Of a stretch of 64,000 nt of DNA, positions 15,338-24,200 are shown one piece after another. Each line of letters begins with the position of its first letter. Position 1 is the stretch's first letter. A program made the position numbers and the translations under genes. The notes below the pieces were generated by a model. The model was not told the DNA's origin, did not search any database, and was given only the letters and a program-made list of their open reading frames with translations. This stretch comes from a virus: positions 1-64,000 of IMG/VR virus record IMGVR_UViG_3300033984_000379. The stretch is one strand, 5' to 3'.

Positions 15338-16216
15338 TTATGTAATATCAAATTTTCTATCCTTTTTATTAAATACATAATTACCATCAACAATTTTTGT
15401 GTTTTGGTTGTCAAATATTAATATATTTTTACCACCATTACTAAATTTAGAAAAAATCATTAAATCTGTGTAATAAGGTTTAACATTAGCGGTATTATAT
15501 ATAGTAATGGTGTCATCTTCTTCATTATATTGACTTCTACCGAAAGGTTTTATTTGTGCGGTATACGTCTTAGGGTATATGGTTAATTCACAATCAACAC
15601 CTTTAAGAGCGTCTTTATCATTACCTATTTCTGCTACGCTTACAACATTTTCATCTTTAAATATTTGTTTTAACACTTTTATTGTGTCATCTTCTGTTTT
15701 AGCTCCAGTTCCGGTTGTTCTACTAGTTATTTTAATTATTTTGTTAAAAGTTGACGAATTTGGGTTAAAAATTCTAGTTTTATATTCGTCAATAACATTA
15801 AGGAATTTTTTAGTTTGTTCAATTTGTTCTTTTGGTGTCACACCCAATATTTGTATTTCAGGTCTTGACTGACTTCTTAACACTTTATTAACATCATTTA
15901 ATAAAACACAAAAACAACTATAATTTGTATTAATAAAATTAAGACCGGAACGACCTTTTTTCTCTAAATCATAAATACCGGATAATTGTCCAGGTCCATA
16001 TTGATTTGCTTGATAATAGTTGTCCGGAAAAACTTCCATTAACATTCTATCAATTTCATTCGTAAACATTTTTTTAACTTGTGGGTTTGAGTTGAAAACA
16101 AAACGAAATTTTTCATCTAATTCTCTGCTACATTTTTCGGATGAATTATCACCGGCGGTTGAATTATATTTAATTTGTTCTGTAATATTTTGGGCTTTAG
16201 CTTCTATAATTTTCAT
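15338..16216 (-). CDS. Leader-bearing protein with a PD-(D/E)XK-like nuclease motif
   Basis: 292 residues. It starts MKIIEAKAQNITEQ, a variant of the leader with I-I-E/A, a good fit to the T4 prohead-protease rule. In the C-terminal half TEDDTIKVLKQIF is followed by LKGVDCELTIY and TAQIKPF: the spacing of a conserved acidic residue, G-V-D, and Q-x-K fits the PD-(D/E)XK nuclease core (with Gln in place of Glu). It could be a nuclease packaged in the head and injected with the DNA. Both parts of that idea are inferred from motifs only. Confidence 0.45.
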   Translation of the reverse strand: MKIIEAKAQNITEQIKYNSTAGDNSSEKCSRELDEKFRFVFNSNPQVKKMFTNEIDRMLMEVFPDNYYQANQYGPGQLSGIYDLEKKGRSGLNFINTNYSCFCVLLNDVNKVLRSQSRPEIQILGVTPKEQIEQTKKFLNVIDEYKTRIFNPNSSTFNKIIKITSRTTGTGAKTEDDTIKVLKQIFKDENVVSVAEIGNDKDALKGVDCELTIYPKTYTAQIKPFGRSQYNEEDDTITIYNTANVKPYYTDLMIFSKFSNGGKNILIFDNQNTKIVDGNYVFNKKDRKFDIT

Positions 16217-16241
16217 AATAATTTTTATTTTAATAAATAGT

Positions 16242-18002
16242 TTATCTTAACGAATTAATTTTGTTCATCATATTTGCGATGATATCGCCTTTATCTATAT
16301 TATCACCCATTACGGTGTCAATAACATTCTTTTTATTTGATAACATGTCGTAAATTACACCCTCAATACTGTTGTCAAAAATCGGGTAGTACACTGATAC
16401 GGAGTTTTTCTGACCATATCTATAAGACCTATCTTCGGCTTGTTGATGATGCGCTGGAACAAAGGATAAGTCATTCATTATAACCGCTTCTCCAGCTGTT
16501 AGTGTTATTCCAGCTCCAGCAGCAATTAAATTCCCAACAAAAACTTTAATCTTATCATTATTCTGAAATTCATCAACCGCGTATTGTCTTTTTGGGTTGG
16601 AACAACTTCCGTCCAAATATACAGATTGTTTTCCAAAGTGTTCATGTATTTTTTGTAAAACTCCGGTAAAGTTGGTAAAGATAATAACTTTTTTATCTTG
16701 GTCAATAATATTTTGTGCTAATTCTATCGTATGTTTTATTTTTTCTTCGGCAATAACTTGTCTTACCTTCATTAACATACTGAATTGTACGGTTAATGAA
16801 CTTGATTCCTCTTTTTTCTTATCATACCAATCATAATACTCACCCATTAAACCCATATATTGTTTTGAGTTTAATCTCAAATAAACTGGTGTTATGATTT
16901 TATCTGGTAAATCTAAAACTTCGGTTTTTAATCTTCTTAAAAATTGTCTTGAGGTTCTGTCTCTTAATTCCTCTAAATTTGATGCTCCGGTTACATTCCA
17001 TATTTTACGATTTCCAGCTTTGAATTGGTATCCTTGGCAATATCTAATAGCGTAAGCCATCCAGTTTTGAGCGACAGGACTTTCTATCAATGAGAGTAAA
17101 TTAAAATAGTTCATTGGACGAGAAGTCATTGGTGTTCCGGTTAATAACCAAAGGTATTTACTCTGTTTTACAAAACTATTAACTAATTTAGTTCTTTGAG
17201 CTTGACCATTAGAAATATAATGAGCTTCGTCTATTATTATTAAGTCAAAGCTAGCTTTTGTTATTAAAGAATTCTCAATATCTTTTAAATCATAAAAGTT
17301 TTTAAGGATATCATAATTAATGATTACAAAATCGTGTTCAGTTGAAAAGTTTTTACCTTCACAAATATATACACTTCTATCCGAATAATTTTCAATTTCT
17401 CGTTGCCAATTTATTTTTAATGATGCGGGACAAATAATTAATATTTTTTTAACATTAACCTCTAAAGCTGCGATAACCGCTGAGGTCGTTTTTCCTACAC
17501 CCATGTCGTCTGCTAATATAAACCTTTTTGTTCCTGATAGTTTCTCAATTGCGAGTTTTTGATGGTCAAGTGGTGGTCTATGTGAATACTTAGAATAATC
17601 AATTACAATTTCTTCGGTTGTGTGGGTTTTTAATAACGCACCCTTTGGTAACCAAAAGTCGTGAATGGTCTCACCTGACAATATTTTACCCCAAATATGA
17701 TAAGCCTTATCTTTCTCAACAAGTAATTTTTCAACCCAAACTTGTTCGGGTATTTTAACAAGTAATTTTTCGTCGGCTAATTTTTTACCGAAGTAAGGGT
17801 CTAAGTCAACCCATTTTTTAGCGACTTTAGGGGTTACTTCGTGATAATTAATTATATATTCTGATTGAGAACGAGTTGGAAAGAATTTTTTATTATTTTC
17901 CTTTTGGGTTTTCATTTTAAGAATATGGTTATTTGCTCCCGAATAGGTTTCAAGTATTTCCAACGCTCGTTGTTCTAATAATGGAGTATTTGTATTTTCC
18001 AA
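16242..18002 (-). CDS. SNF2-type DEAD/DEAH helicase
   Basis: 586 residues. Motifs in order: DDMGVGKTT Walker A (about 165-173), IIIDEAH (255-261), LLTGTPM (motif III), and C-terminal FTNFTG, VFVGNLIAAGAGITLT and QAEDRSYRYGQ (motif VI). The last is diagnostic of the SNF2/SMARCAL1-like group rather than T4 UvsW. Such enzymes anneal or remodel DNA or strip proteins from it. The frame opens with TTG, since no ATG lies upstream; MKTQKENN about 30 residues in is a possible alternative start. It heads the minus-strand cluster and is transcribed away from the gp14-like gene. Confidence 0.85.
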   Translation of the reverse strand: MENTNTPLLEQRALEILETYSGANNHILKMKTQKENNKKFFPTRSQSEYIINYHEVTPKVAKKWVDLDPYFGKKLADEKLLVKIPEQVWVEKLLVEKDKAYHIWGKILSGETIHDFWLPKGALLKTHTTEEIVIDYSKYSHRPPLDHQKLAIEKLSGTKRFILADDMGVGKTTSAVIAALEVNVKKILIICPASLKINWQREIENYSDRSVYICEGKNFSTEHDFVIINYDILKNFYDLKDIENSLITKASFDLIIIDEAHYISNGQAQRTKLVNSFVKQSKYLWLLTGTPMTSRPMNYFNLLSLIESPVAQNWMAYAIRYCQGYQFKAGNRKIWNVTGASNLEELRDRTSRQFLRRLKTEVLDLPDKIITPVYLRLNSKQYMGLMGEYYDWYDKKKEESSSLTVQFSMLMKVRQVIAEEKIKHTIELAQNIIDQDKKVIIFTNFTGVLQKIHEHFGKQSVYLDGSCSNPKRQYAVDEFQNNDKIKVFVGNLIAAGAGITLTAGEAVIMNDLSFVPAHHQQAEDRSYRYGQKNSVSVYYPIFDNSIEGVIYDMLSNKKNVIDTVMGDNIDKGDIIANMMNKINSLR

Positions 18003-18039
18003 AGTTATAATTTTAATTAAAAAATAAGTAATAAATGGA

Positions 18040-18047
18040 TATTTATA
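18040..18047 (+). promoter_or_regulatory. TATTTATA promoter-like motif
   Basis: TATTTATA followed by AATAAA, 15 bases before the ATG at 18063. Confidence 0.5.
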
Positions 18048-18062
18048 AATAAAAAATTAATT

Positions 18063-18578
18063 ATGTCAAACAATAAAATGCCTATTTCTAGAATTGGTAA
18101 ATTTTTTGGTGAGGAAGACTATAATTTGGAGCTTTCATTTGGTGAGGAATACTTGTATAATGATATGAACTTTACTTTAGTTCTTTATCGTGTTGATAAG
18201 TTAAAAACCAAAAAGGATGATGTCTATGGTGAAGCGGTATCTGACGCGATAACATTTCTACCTCCTGTTGAGTTTAAAGGACTAGTTCAAGTAATGGTAC
18301 CAGAGAATAAATATTTGGGAACATCTAAAATAGGTCAATTTGAACCAGGAAATTTACGAGTTTCAGTGTATCAAAGACATTTGGATGAGTTAGAGGTTGA
18401 AATTAATTATGGTGATTATATTGGTTATATGGAGAGTGAGACAGTTATGAGATATTATGTTGTAAACAATGATGGTCGTGTAACTTCAGATAATAAACAC
18501 ACTTATGGTGGGTACAAAGCGTTTTATAGAACAATAATGGCATCACCGGTTACTAATGATGAATTCAGAGGATTATGA
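18063..18578 (+). CDS. Putative neck protein (gp14-like)
   Basis: 171 residues, beta-rich. VDKLKTKKDDVYGEAVSD with a following FLPPVEFKGLVQV resembles the gp14 neck segment of T4-like phages (a 'D-x-L/V-F/Y-G-E' turn before a beta sheet), and INYGDYIGYMESETVMRYYVV fits the next strands. It lies upstream of the gp15-like and sheath genes, where a neck gene is expected. It is shorter than T4 gp14 (256 residues). The stop overlaps the next start (ATGA). Moderately sure that it is virion; gp14 identity is tentative. Confidence 0.45.
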   Translation: MSNNKMPISRIGKFFGEEDYNLELSFGEEYLYNDMNFTLVLYRVDKLKTKKDDVYGEAVSDAITFLPPVEFKGLVQVMVPENKYLGTSKIGQFEPGNLRVSVYQRHLDELEVEINYGDYIGYMESETVMRYYVVNNDGRVTSDNKHTYGGYKAFYRTIMASPVTNDEFRGL

Positions 18579-18958
18579 AAATTATAATAACAGAAAACAA
18601 ATTATTTAACTCCATTTATGGTTATTTGGAAAAAACATTCATTGAGGAGGACGAATTACATTGGACGTATGCTGAAGATTTAAGTGACGAATATGGTAAC
18701 GAGGATGAAAATCTTATAATTTTTTATAGAGGTGATTGGGAAGGTGAAGACTTTAGTGATATAGTTTTTGCTTATTACGCTAAAGATTATTTTGATGATA
18801 GTCCAGCTAATTCTCATAATAGAAGTCAAGCTCCAATGTTAATGGTTACGAAATATTACGACCTTAATGATATGTTTGCTCAGCATTGGATTGAACCTAT
18901 GAAAAAGTGGTTTGAGGGTAAATTTAATTTACCTGTTAAAAGTATAACATCTTACTAA
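18575..18958 (+). CDS. MKIIITE-leader protein, paralog 1
   Basis: 127 residues, acidic and rich in aromatic residues. It begins MKIIITENKLFNSI and ends MKKWFEGKFNLPVKSI. Its start overlaps the stop of the gp14-like gene (ATGA), so it is translationally coupled to a neck gene. The gene at 18990 is a close paralog with the same ends and a more variable middle. No enzymatic motif is visible. The leader could target it to the capsid as an internal protein; the coupling supports virion-related expression. Confidence 0.6.
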   Translation: MKIIITENKLFNSIYGYLEKTFIEEDELHWTYAEDLSDEYGNEDENLIIFYRGDWEGEDFSDIVFAYYAKDYFDDSPANSHNRSQAPMLMVTKYYDLNDMFAQHWIEPMKKWFEGKFNLPVKSITSY

Positions 18959-18989
18959 CTAAAATATAAAAATATAAAAATATAAAAAT

Positions 18990-19373
18990 ATGAAAATAAT
19001 TATTACAGAGAATAAGTTATTTAATTCCATTACAAAGTATTTGGAAAATACCTACAATTCTGAAGATGATTTAAACTGGGTGTATGACGAATTGTATGAT
19101 TATGTGAATGATGTATATGATGACCCAATCAATGAAAATATAAGACTTTATTTTAATGGTTGGCTTGAAGGTGACCATAGTAATGTAATTTTCGCATATT
19201 ATGATAAAGATTATTGGGATGATGCACCATCAAGAGCTGAAGCGCCAAAGTTAGTTGTTATGGAATATGATGAACTTACTGAAATGTTTAGTGAATATTG
19301 GAAAGAACCAATGAAAAAATGGTTTGAGGAAAAATTTGGTTTACCGGTAACTTCTGTTACACGAGATGTGTAA
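18990..19373 (+). CDS. MKIIITE-leader protein, paralog 2
   Basis: 127 residues, the tandem paralog of the previous gene. It begins MKIIITENKLFNSI and ends MKKWFEEKFGLPVTSV, with shared central motifs FAYY-x-KDY and APxLxVxxY. The leader codons differ from those of paralog 1 at several third positions while the peptide is unchanged. Short ATATAAAAATATAAAAATAT repeats at about 18963-18990 separate the two. Function is unknown. Confidence 0.6.
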   Translation: MKIIITENKLFNSITKYLENTYNSEDDLNWVYDELYDYVNDVYDDPINENIRLYFNGWLEGDHSNVIFAYYDKDYWDDAPSRAEAPKLVVMEYDELTEMFSEYWKEPMKKWFEEKFGLPVTSVTRDV

Positions 19374-19377
19374 AAAT

Positions 19378-19467
19378 ATGAAAATCATAATAACTGAAAT
19401 ACAAAAAAGATTACTTGAAAATATAAACAAAACAAGGGTTATTTGTTATAATTGTGGTTGGTTATGA
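19378..19467 (+). CDS. 29-residue MKIIITE leader with a truncated zinc-knuckle
   Basis: The frame reads MKIIITEIQKRLLENINKT and then ICYNCGWL before TGA. It contains the full leader and the first half of a Cys-x-x-Cys zinc ribbon, but stops where a second Cys pair would be expected. From memory, related phage proteins continue past C-x-N-C-G-W to another C-x-x-C. The TGA overlaps the start of the next gene (ATGA). It is probably a decayed or recently shortened member of the leader family. Confidence 0.45.
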   Translation: MKIIITEIQKRLLENINKTRVICYNCGWL

Positions 19468-19862
19468 TAATGAATAATGAGGATAACCATATAGACAAAA
19501 AAGTAATGGTTTATTATAACTTAAATAAACACACATTTTCAGTTACTTATAAAAATATACTAATTACATACGCAGATTATATTAAATTAACGGATGTTGA
19601 ATTTAGAGTTAGACCGGGAGGTAGAGAAAGAGTATTAAAAGAAAAAAGAAAAAATGTTCACGCATTTGTAATCGGAACACTAAAGGAATATTGTAAATAC
19701 CCTTGTGAGAGTTTACCAAATGACATAAATGACGACATTGTTACCTACGACCCTTACAAGTATAATTCTTATGTGATGAAAGACACCGAAGAACCAATAT
19801 ACAATTCCGATGAGGTTGAGATGATAAATTCAAGAAACAAAATATTTATAACAAAACGATAA
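19464..19862 (+). CDS. Conserved hypothetical phage protein
   Basis: 132 residues counting from the ATG at 19464, which overlaps the previous stop; the ATG at 19470 is an alternative. The frame can be extended back to a TTG at 19452, but that overlaps the leader ORF and is less likely. KVMVYYNLNKHTFSVTYKN followed by ADYIKLTDVEFRVRPGG and EKRKNVHAFVIG is a pattern I associate with a small, uncharacterised protein recurring in phage genomes. No function is assigned. It ends 1 base before the gp15-like gene. Confidence 0.55.
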   Translation: MIMNNEDNHIDKKVMVYYNLNKHTFSVTYKNILITYADYIKLTDVEFRVRPGGRERVLKEKRKNVHAFVIGTLKEYCKYPCESLPNDINDDIVTYDPYKYNSYVMKDTEEPIYNSDEVEMINSRNKIFITKR

Positions 19863-19863
19863 A

Positions 19864-20901
19864 ATGCCATTACCTAAAAAAAATAAAAAACATATTCCTT
19901 TAACTTATACTAAAACTCTATACCCTAGACGACAAGAATTAGTTGATAAGATAAATGAACACGGAACTTATTTACCTAAATCAATACTACACGCCGATTT
20001 AGATGGGGGTTTTTTGTCATTTGTTAAAAATGAATTGAAAACGGTTGTAGATGGAAAAACCATTCCTATGGTTGATATTTTAATGACTACTCAAAATTGG
20101 TCTCAATTTACTGAAACTTGGGATTTTCAAAATATAGATAAAAATGTTGAACCACCACTTATAACTGTGGTTAGAATTCCTGAAGTTAAATTTGGTACAA
20201 ACCCAGCTTTACTATACAACATACCAAATAGAAAACAATATTTCTACGCGCAAGTGCCAACTTGGGATGGTCAACGACAAGGCATGGATATCTATAAAAT
20301 CCCACAACCAGTTCCTGTTGATATTTCTTACACTGTTAAAATTATTTGTAATAGGATGCGAGAATTAAATGAGTTTAATAAGAATATTATTGAGACATTT
20401 GCTTCAAGACAAGCGTACACAACAATTAAAGGTCATTACATACCAATTATTATGGGTAATATTTCTGACGAATCTGTTATGGATATTGAAAAGAGAAAGT
20501 ATTACATTCAAAGTTACGAATTTACCGTTTTAGGATTTCTTATTGATGAAAATGAATTTGAGGTTTCTCCGGCAATAACAAGAGTATTACAAGTTGTTGA
20601 GTTTGATACTAAAATTAAAAAAAGGAGTGTTAAACCAAAGGATGTGCAATCAACCACATTTTCAATTTTTACATATCCTATTGGTGTTGTAACTTTTACA
20701 CAAGTATTTAATTATACTACAAATATTACTTTGGGTGATTTATTGAATATTAATAGTTTTAATGTGTATATTAATGGTTATTTTTATGGTTCAGATTTAT
20801 CTGAAATATTAATTAATACAAATGACTCATTAAAGATAGACATTATTAAAAAAGATGTTAATAAAGAAAGTACTATTAAATTAAATAATGTGTTAATTTA
20901 A
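19864..20901 (+). CDS. Tail completion / sheath terminator (gp15-like)
   Basis: 345 residues. The order of landmarks fits T4-like gp15: an early DGKTIPMVDI segment, a PLITVVRIPEVK strand, YFYAQVPTWDG, then PVPVDISYTVKIICNRMREL and the late DIEKRKYYIQSYEFTVLGFLID. The position just upstream of the tail sheath also fits. gp15 caps the finished tail and joins it to the neck. About 100 extra C-terminal residues (after about residue 240) form a beta-rich domain absent from T4 gp15. Confidence 0.55.
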   Translation: MPLPKKNKKHIPLTYTKTLYPRRQELVDKINEHGTYLPKSILHADLDGGFLSFVKNELKTVVDGKTIPMVDILMTTQNWSQFTETWDFQNIDKNVEPPLITVVRIPEVKFGTNPALLYNIPNRKQYFYAQVPTWDGQRQGMDIYKIPQPVPVDISYTVKIICNRMRELNEFNKNIIETFASRQAYTTIKGHYIPIIMGNISDESVMDIEKRKYYIQSYEFTVLGFLIDENEFEVSPAITRVLQVVEFDTKIKKRSVKPKDVQSTTFSIFTYPIGVVTFTQVFNYTTNITLGDLLNINSFNVYINGYFYGSDLSEILINTNDSLKIDIIKKDVNKESTIKLNNVLI

Positions 20902-21062
20902 TTTTCACCATAGATATCTTTTTTATCTTTACAAGTTTCAATAATTAAATTTTCTAAAAACTTGTAAATTTTAATACCTCTCTTTTCACAATATAGTTTT
21001 AATATATTATGAGCATCTTCCGATATTTTTAAGTTTTTTATTTTTTTATTATTTTCTTCCAT
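20898..21062 (-). CDS. Small RHH-type DNA-binding protein, antisense to the late operon
   Basis: 54 residues from the ATG at 21062: MEENNKKIKNLKISEDAHN, then a Leu-rich helix (ILKLYCEKRG) and KIYKFLENLIIETC. This resembles a ribbon-helix-helix or ParD-like fold (strand NLKIS plus two helices). Longer starts at 21080 and 21170 add a hydrophobic tail that looks untranslated. The 3' end overlaps the gp15-like gene by 4 bases. It may regulate late genes; this is inferred from fold and position. Confidence 0.5.
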   Translation of the reverse strand: MEENNKKIKNLKISEDAHNILKLYCEKRGIKIYKFLENLIIETCKDKKDIYGEN

Positions 21063-21196
21063 AGTATATAAATACTTCATAATTAAAAATAAGTGAGATA
21101 AAGTATTGATTTTATAAAGGTAGAAAAAAGGTAGAAAAAAGTATCCTAAATTATAAATTCTTTGTTGCAAGTAAAGTGTTTTGGTTTTTTTTGTAA

Positions 21197-21204
21197 TATT
21201 TATA
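21197..21204 (+). promoter_or_regulatory. TATTTATA promoter-like motif of the sheath gene
   Basis: TATTTATA followed by TATAAAA, 37 bases before the ATG at 21242. The sheath is a classic late gene, which supports reading this motif as the late promoter element. Confidence 0.55.
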
Positions 21205-21241
21205 TATAAAATAAATTATTAACTAAAAAAAAAACAAACTA

Positions 21242-24200
21242 ATGGCAACAAACAGTAAAGTATTTGTATCTCCTGGAGTATACACATCTGAAGTTGATTT
21301 AAGTTTCGTAGCTCAGAGTGTAGGTGTTACTACATTGGGTATTGTTGGTGAAACTCTAAAGGGACCAGCATTTGAACCTATCTTTATACGAAATTTTGAC
21401 GAATTTTCAGCGTTTTTTGGAGGAACATCTCCAGAAAAATTCATCAACACCCAAATACCAAAGTACGAGGCGTCTTATATTGCAAAATCTTATTTGCAAC
21501 AATCTAATCAATTATTTGTGACTAGAGTATTAGGTTTATCTGGGTATGATGCGGGTCCTTCTTGGACAATAACAACAGTTGCTAATGTTGACCCAACAAC
21601 AATTCATTTTGAATGTTCGGGAAATACAACTGTAAATTGTAATGTTGCTTGTACAGCTTACACTAAAACATTAATTTCTGTTAACTTTACAGGGTGTACC
21701 GGTAACATTGACAGTATTGGTTTCACATCAAATTTCCCATCTGAAATTTCTGGTAAGTTAAATTCAACTTATGAGTTGTTTAATGGTAGTACTTCAGTTA
21801 TTAATACTAATTTAAAATCTCAAATTTTTGATATTATTAATACTCCAAGTACTTCAGCAACATCTATATATTATTTTGGAGCAATTTCATCTGAAGATTA
21901 TAATTCATCGTTAACATCTGGTTATACTTCACCTGTAAATGTTTTTGGTGTGGATAATGTTGATGGTGGGTTAATTAATTATTCCGCACCACAAAATGAT
22001 ACTTGGTATTATTCTTTATTTGATAATGTTGGTAATACGGTATATAGTGGTAGTTCATTCTATACTACTATTAGTAAATTTGTACAAACATCTCAATCAT
22101 CAAATTGTGCATCATTCTTTAATTTTAGTATTTCAGGAACTGCTGGAAGTATCAATTACAATAATAATACTATTGATGTTGTATTACCTTATTCAGGTTT
22201 TTCAGGAACTTCATTATCGGCTTTAACACCTGTATTCAGTGCTTGTACTTCAGATGTGAAAGTTAGTGGTGTTACTCAAGTAAGTAATGTAACTACTAAT
22301 AACTTCACTGGAACTTGTCTAACTTATGTTTTACGTTCATCGGATTCTGCGGTTACAACAAATTGGAATGTTTGTGTTACAGTTCAAGACCCTTGTGCTC
22401 CGGTAACACCAAATAATTCAGGTACTAATAATACAGGGACTATTCAAACTTGTTATTCAGGTACAGTTACAGGTTATACTTACACATTTGATGGAACATC
22501 TTACTCTGACTATGATGAGTTAGTTTTAGCGACATTACGTTCTAGAGGTATTGCGACATATTCAACAGATAACGGACCGGTTTATGAGGTGTCAGGTTTA
22601 ACTAAGGTATCTTTAAATGTTACTGGTGCTACTTATTCTGGTGCAACTAAAAATCCTTTTAACACTTTTGGTATTAATGTGACTAATAAAGATGGTAATG
22701 TGTTTTTCTTTGAAACTTCATTCAGTAATGCTGACCCTAAATATATTAGTAAAGTATTTGGTACTACTAACTTCTCTAAACCAAGAACTACTGTTCCATT
22801 GTTTGTTGAAGAAGACTTTAAAACATTATTAAATTATGGTTATAGAAAAGGATACATTAGAGGTATTAATAGTCAATTAACGGCTTTAAATAGTGCTAAA
22901 TTAGACAATACTGGAACATCAATTGCTTGGTATTTAGAAAAGTATCAATCACCAACATCTCCTTGGTTAGTTTCAGAATTGAGAGGTAATAAAGTTTATG
23001 ACTTATTCAAATTTACAACAATTGCTGATGGTGATGCTGCAAATACTGAAGTTAAAATATCTATTGCTAACATCTCATTTAATAACGGAACTTTTGATGT
23101 ACTTGTAAGAGACTTCTTTGATACAGATAATAACCCTGTGGTTATTGAAAAATTCACTAATTGTAATATGAATCCTAATGATAACGCATTCGTTGCGAAA
23201 AAAATAGGTACTGTTGATGGTGAATATGAATTGAATTCTAAATATGTTATGATTGAAATTAATGAGGACGCACCAATTGACGCACTTCCTTGTGGTTTCT
23301 TAGGTTATAACTATAGAGAATATGCTGGTGTTCGTTCACCTTTCCCAGTTGTTAAAAGTAAATACGATTATCCTGGTGAAGTAATTTATAACCCACCTTT
23401 CGGTATCTCTTCAGGTGATGATAACTCAACAAAAAGTGGTGGTGATAATGTTCGTAGAACTTATTTAGGACTTTCTGATACTATTGGTATTGATTCTAGT
23501 TTCTTTGGTTATAAAGGTAAACAATCACCTTTGAATATCGCTTGTGATACAACAGGTGACGATTGGTCTTTCAGAACAAAAGGATTCCACATGGATAAAA
23601 ACGCGAGTGGTATTACAATTCCTAATACATTCTCAACTAGTGGAACTCCAGCATTCTTTGTTGGTAGTGCAGATTTTACATCTGACCCAACTTCAGAATC
23701 TAATCCATATTACAGATTATACGCTCGTAAATTCTCATTGTTAGTTCAAGGAGGTTTTGACGGATGGGATATCTATAGAGAATCAAGAACAAATTCAGAT
23801 AGATTTGCTATTGGAAAAACTGGTTATTTAAATGGTGCAAGTGCTAGTTGTTCAACTAAATATCCTTCAGCTACAGGTTGGGGTGCATTTAAACAAATTA
23901 CTGTTGGAGACAATAGTCAAGATTGGGCTAATACAGATTATTACGCTTATTTATTAGGTCAAAGAACTTTCTCTAATCCTGAATCGGTAAATATTAATAT
24001 ATTTGTAACACCAGGTATTGATTATGTAAATAATTCTAATTTGGTTGAAGATGCGATTGAAATGATTGAGTTTAATAGAGCTGACTCATTGTATATTGCA
24101 ACAACACCAGATTATAATATGTTTGTACCATCAGTAGGTGAATCAACTGATTTAATTTACCCACAAGAAGCGGTAGATAACTTAGACCAAACAGGTATTG

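Noticed and set aside
21080-21170. Longer N terminus of the antisense RHH gene
   Set aside because: The added residues are hydrophobic and aromatic with no domain features; the ATG at 21062 gives a complete RHH-like protein.
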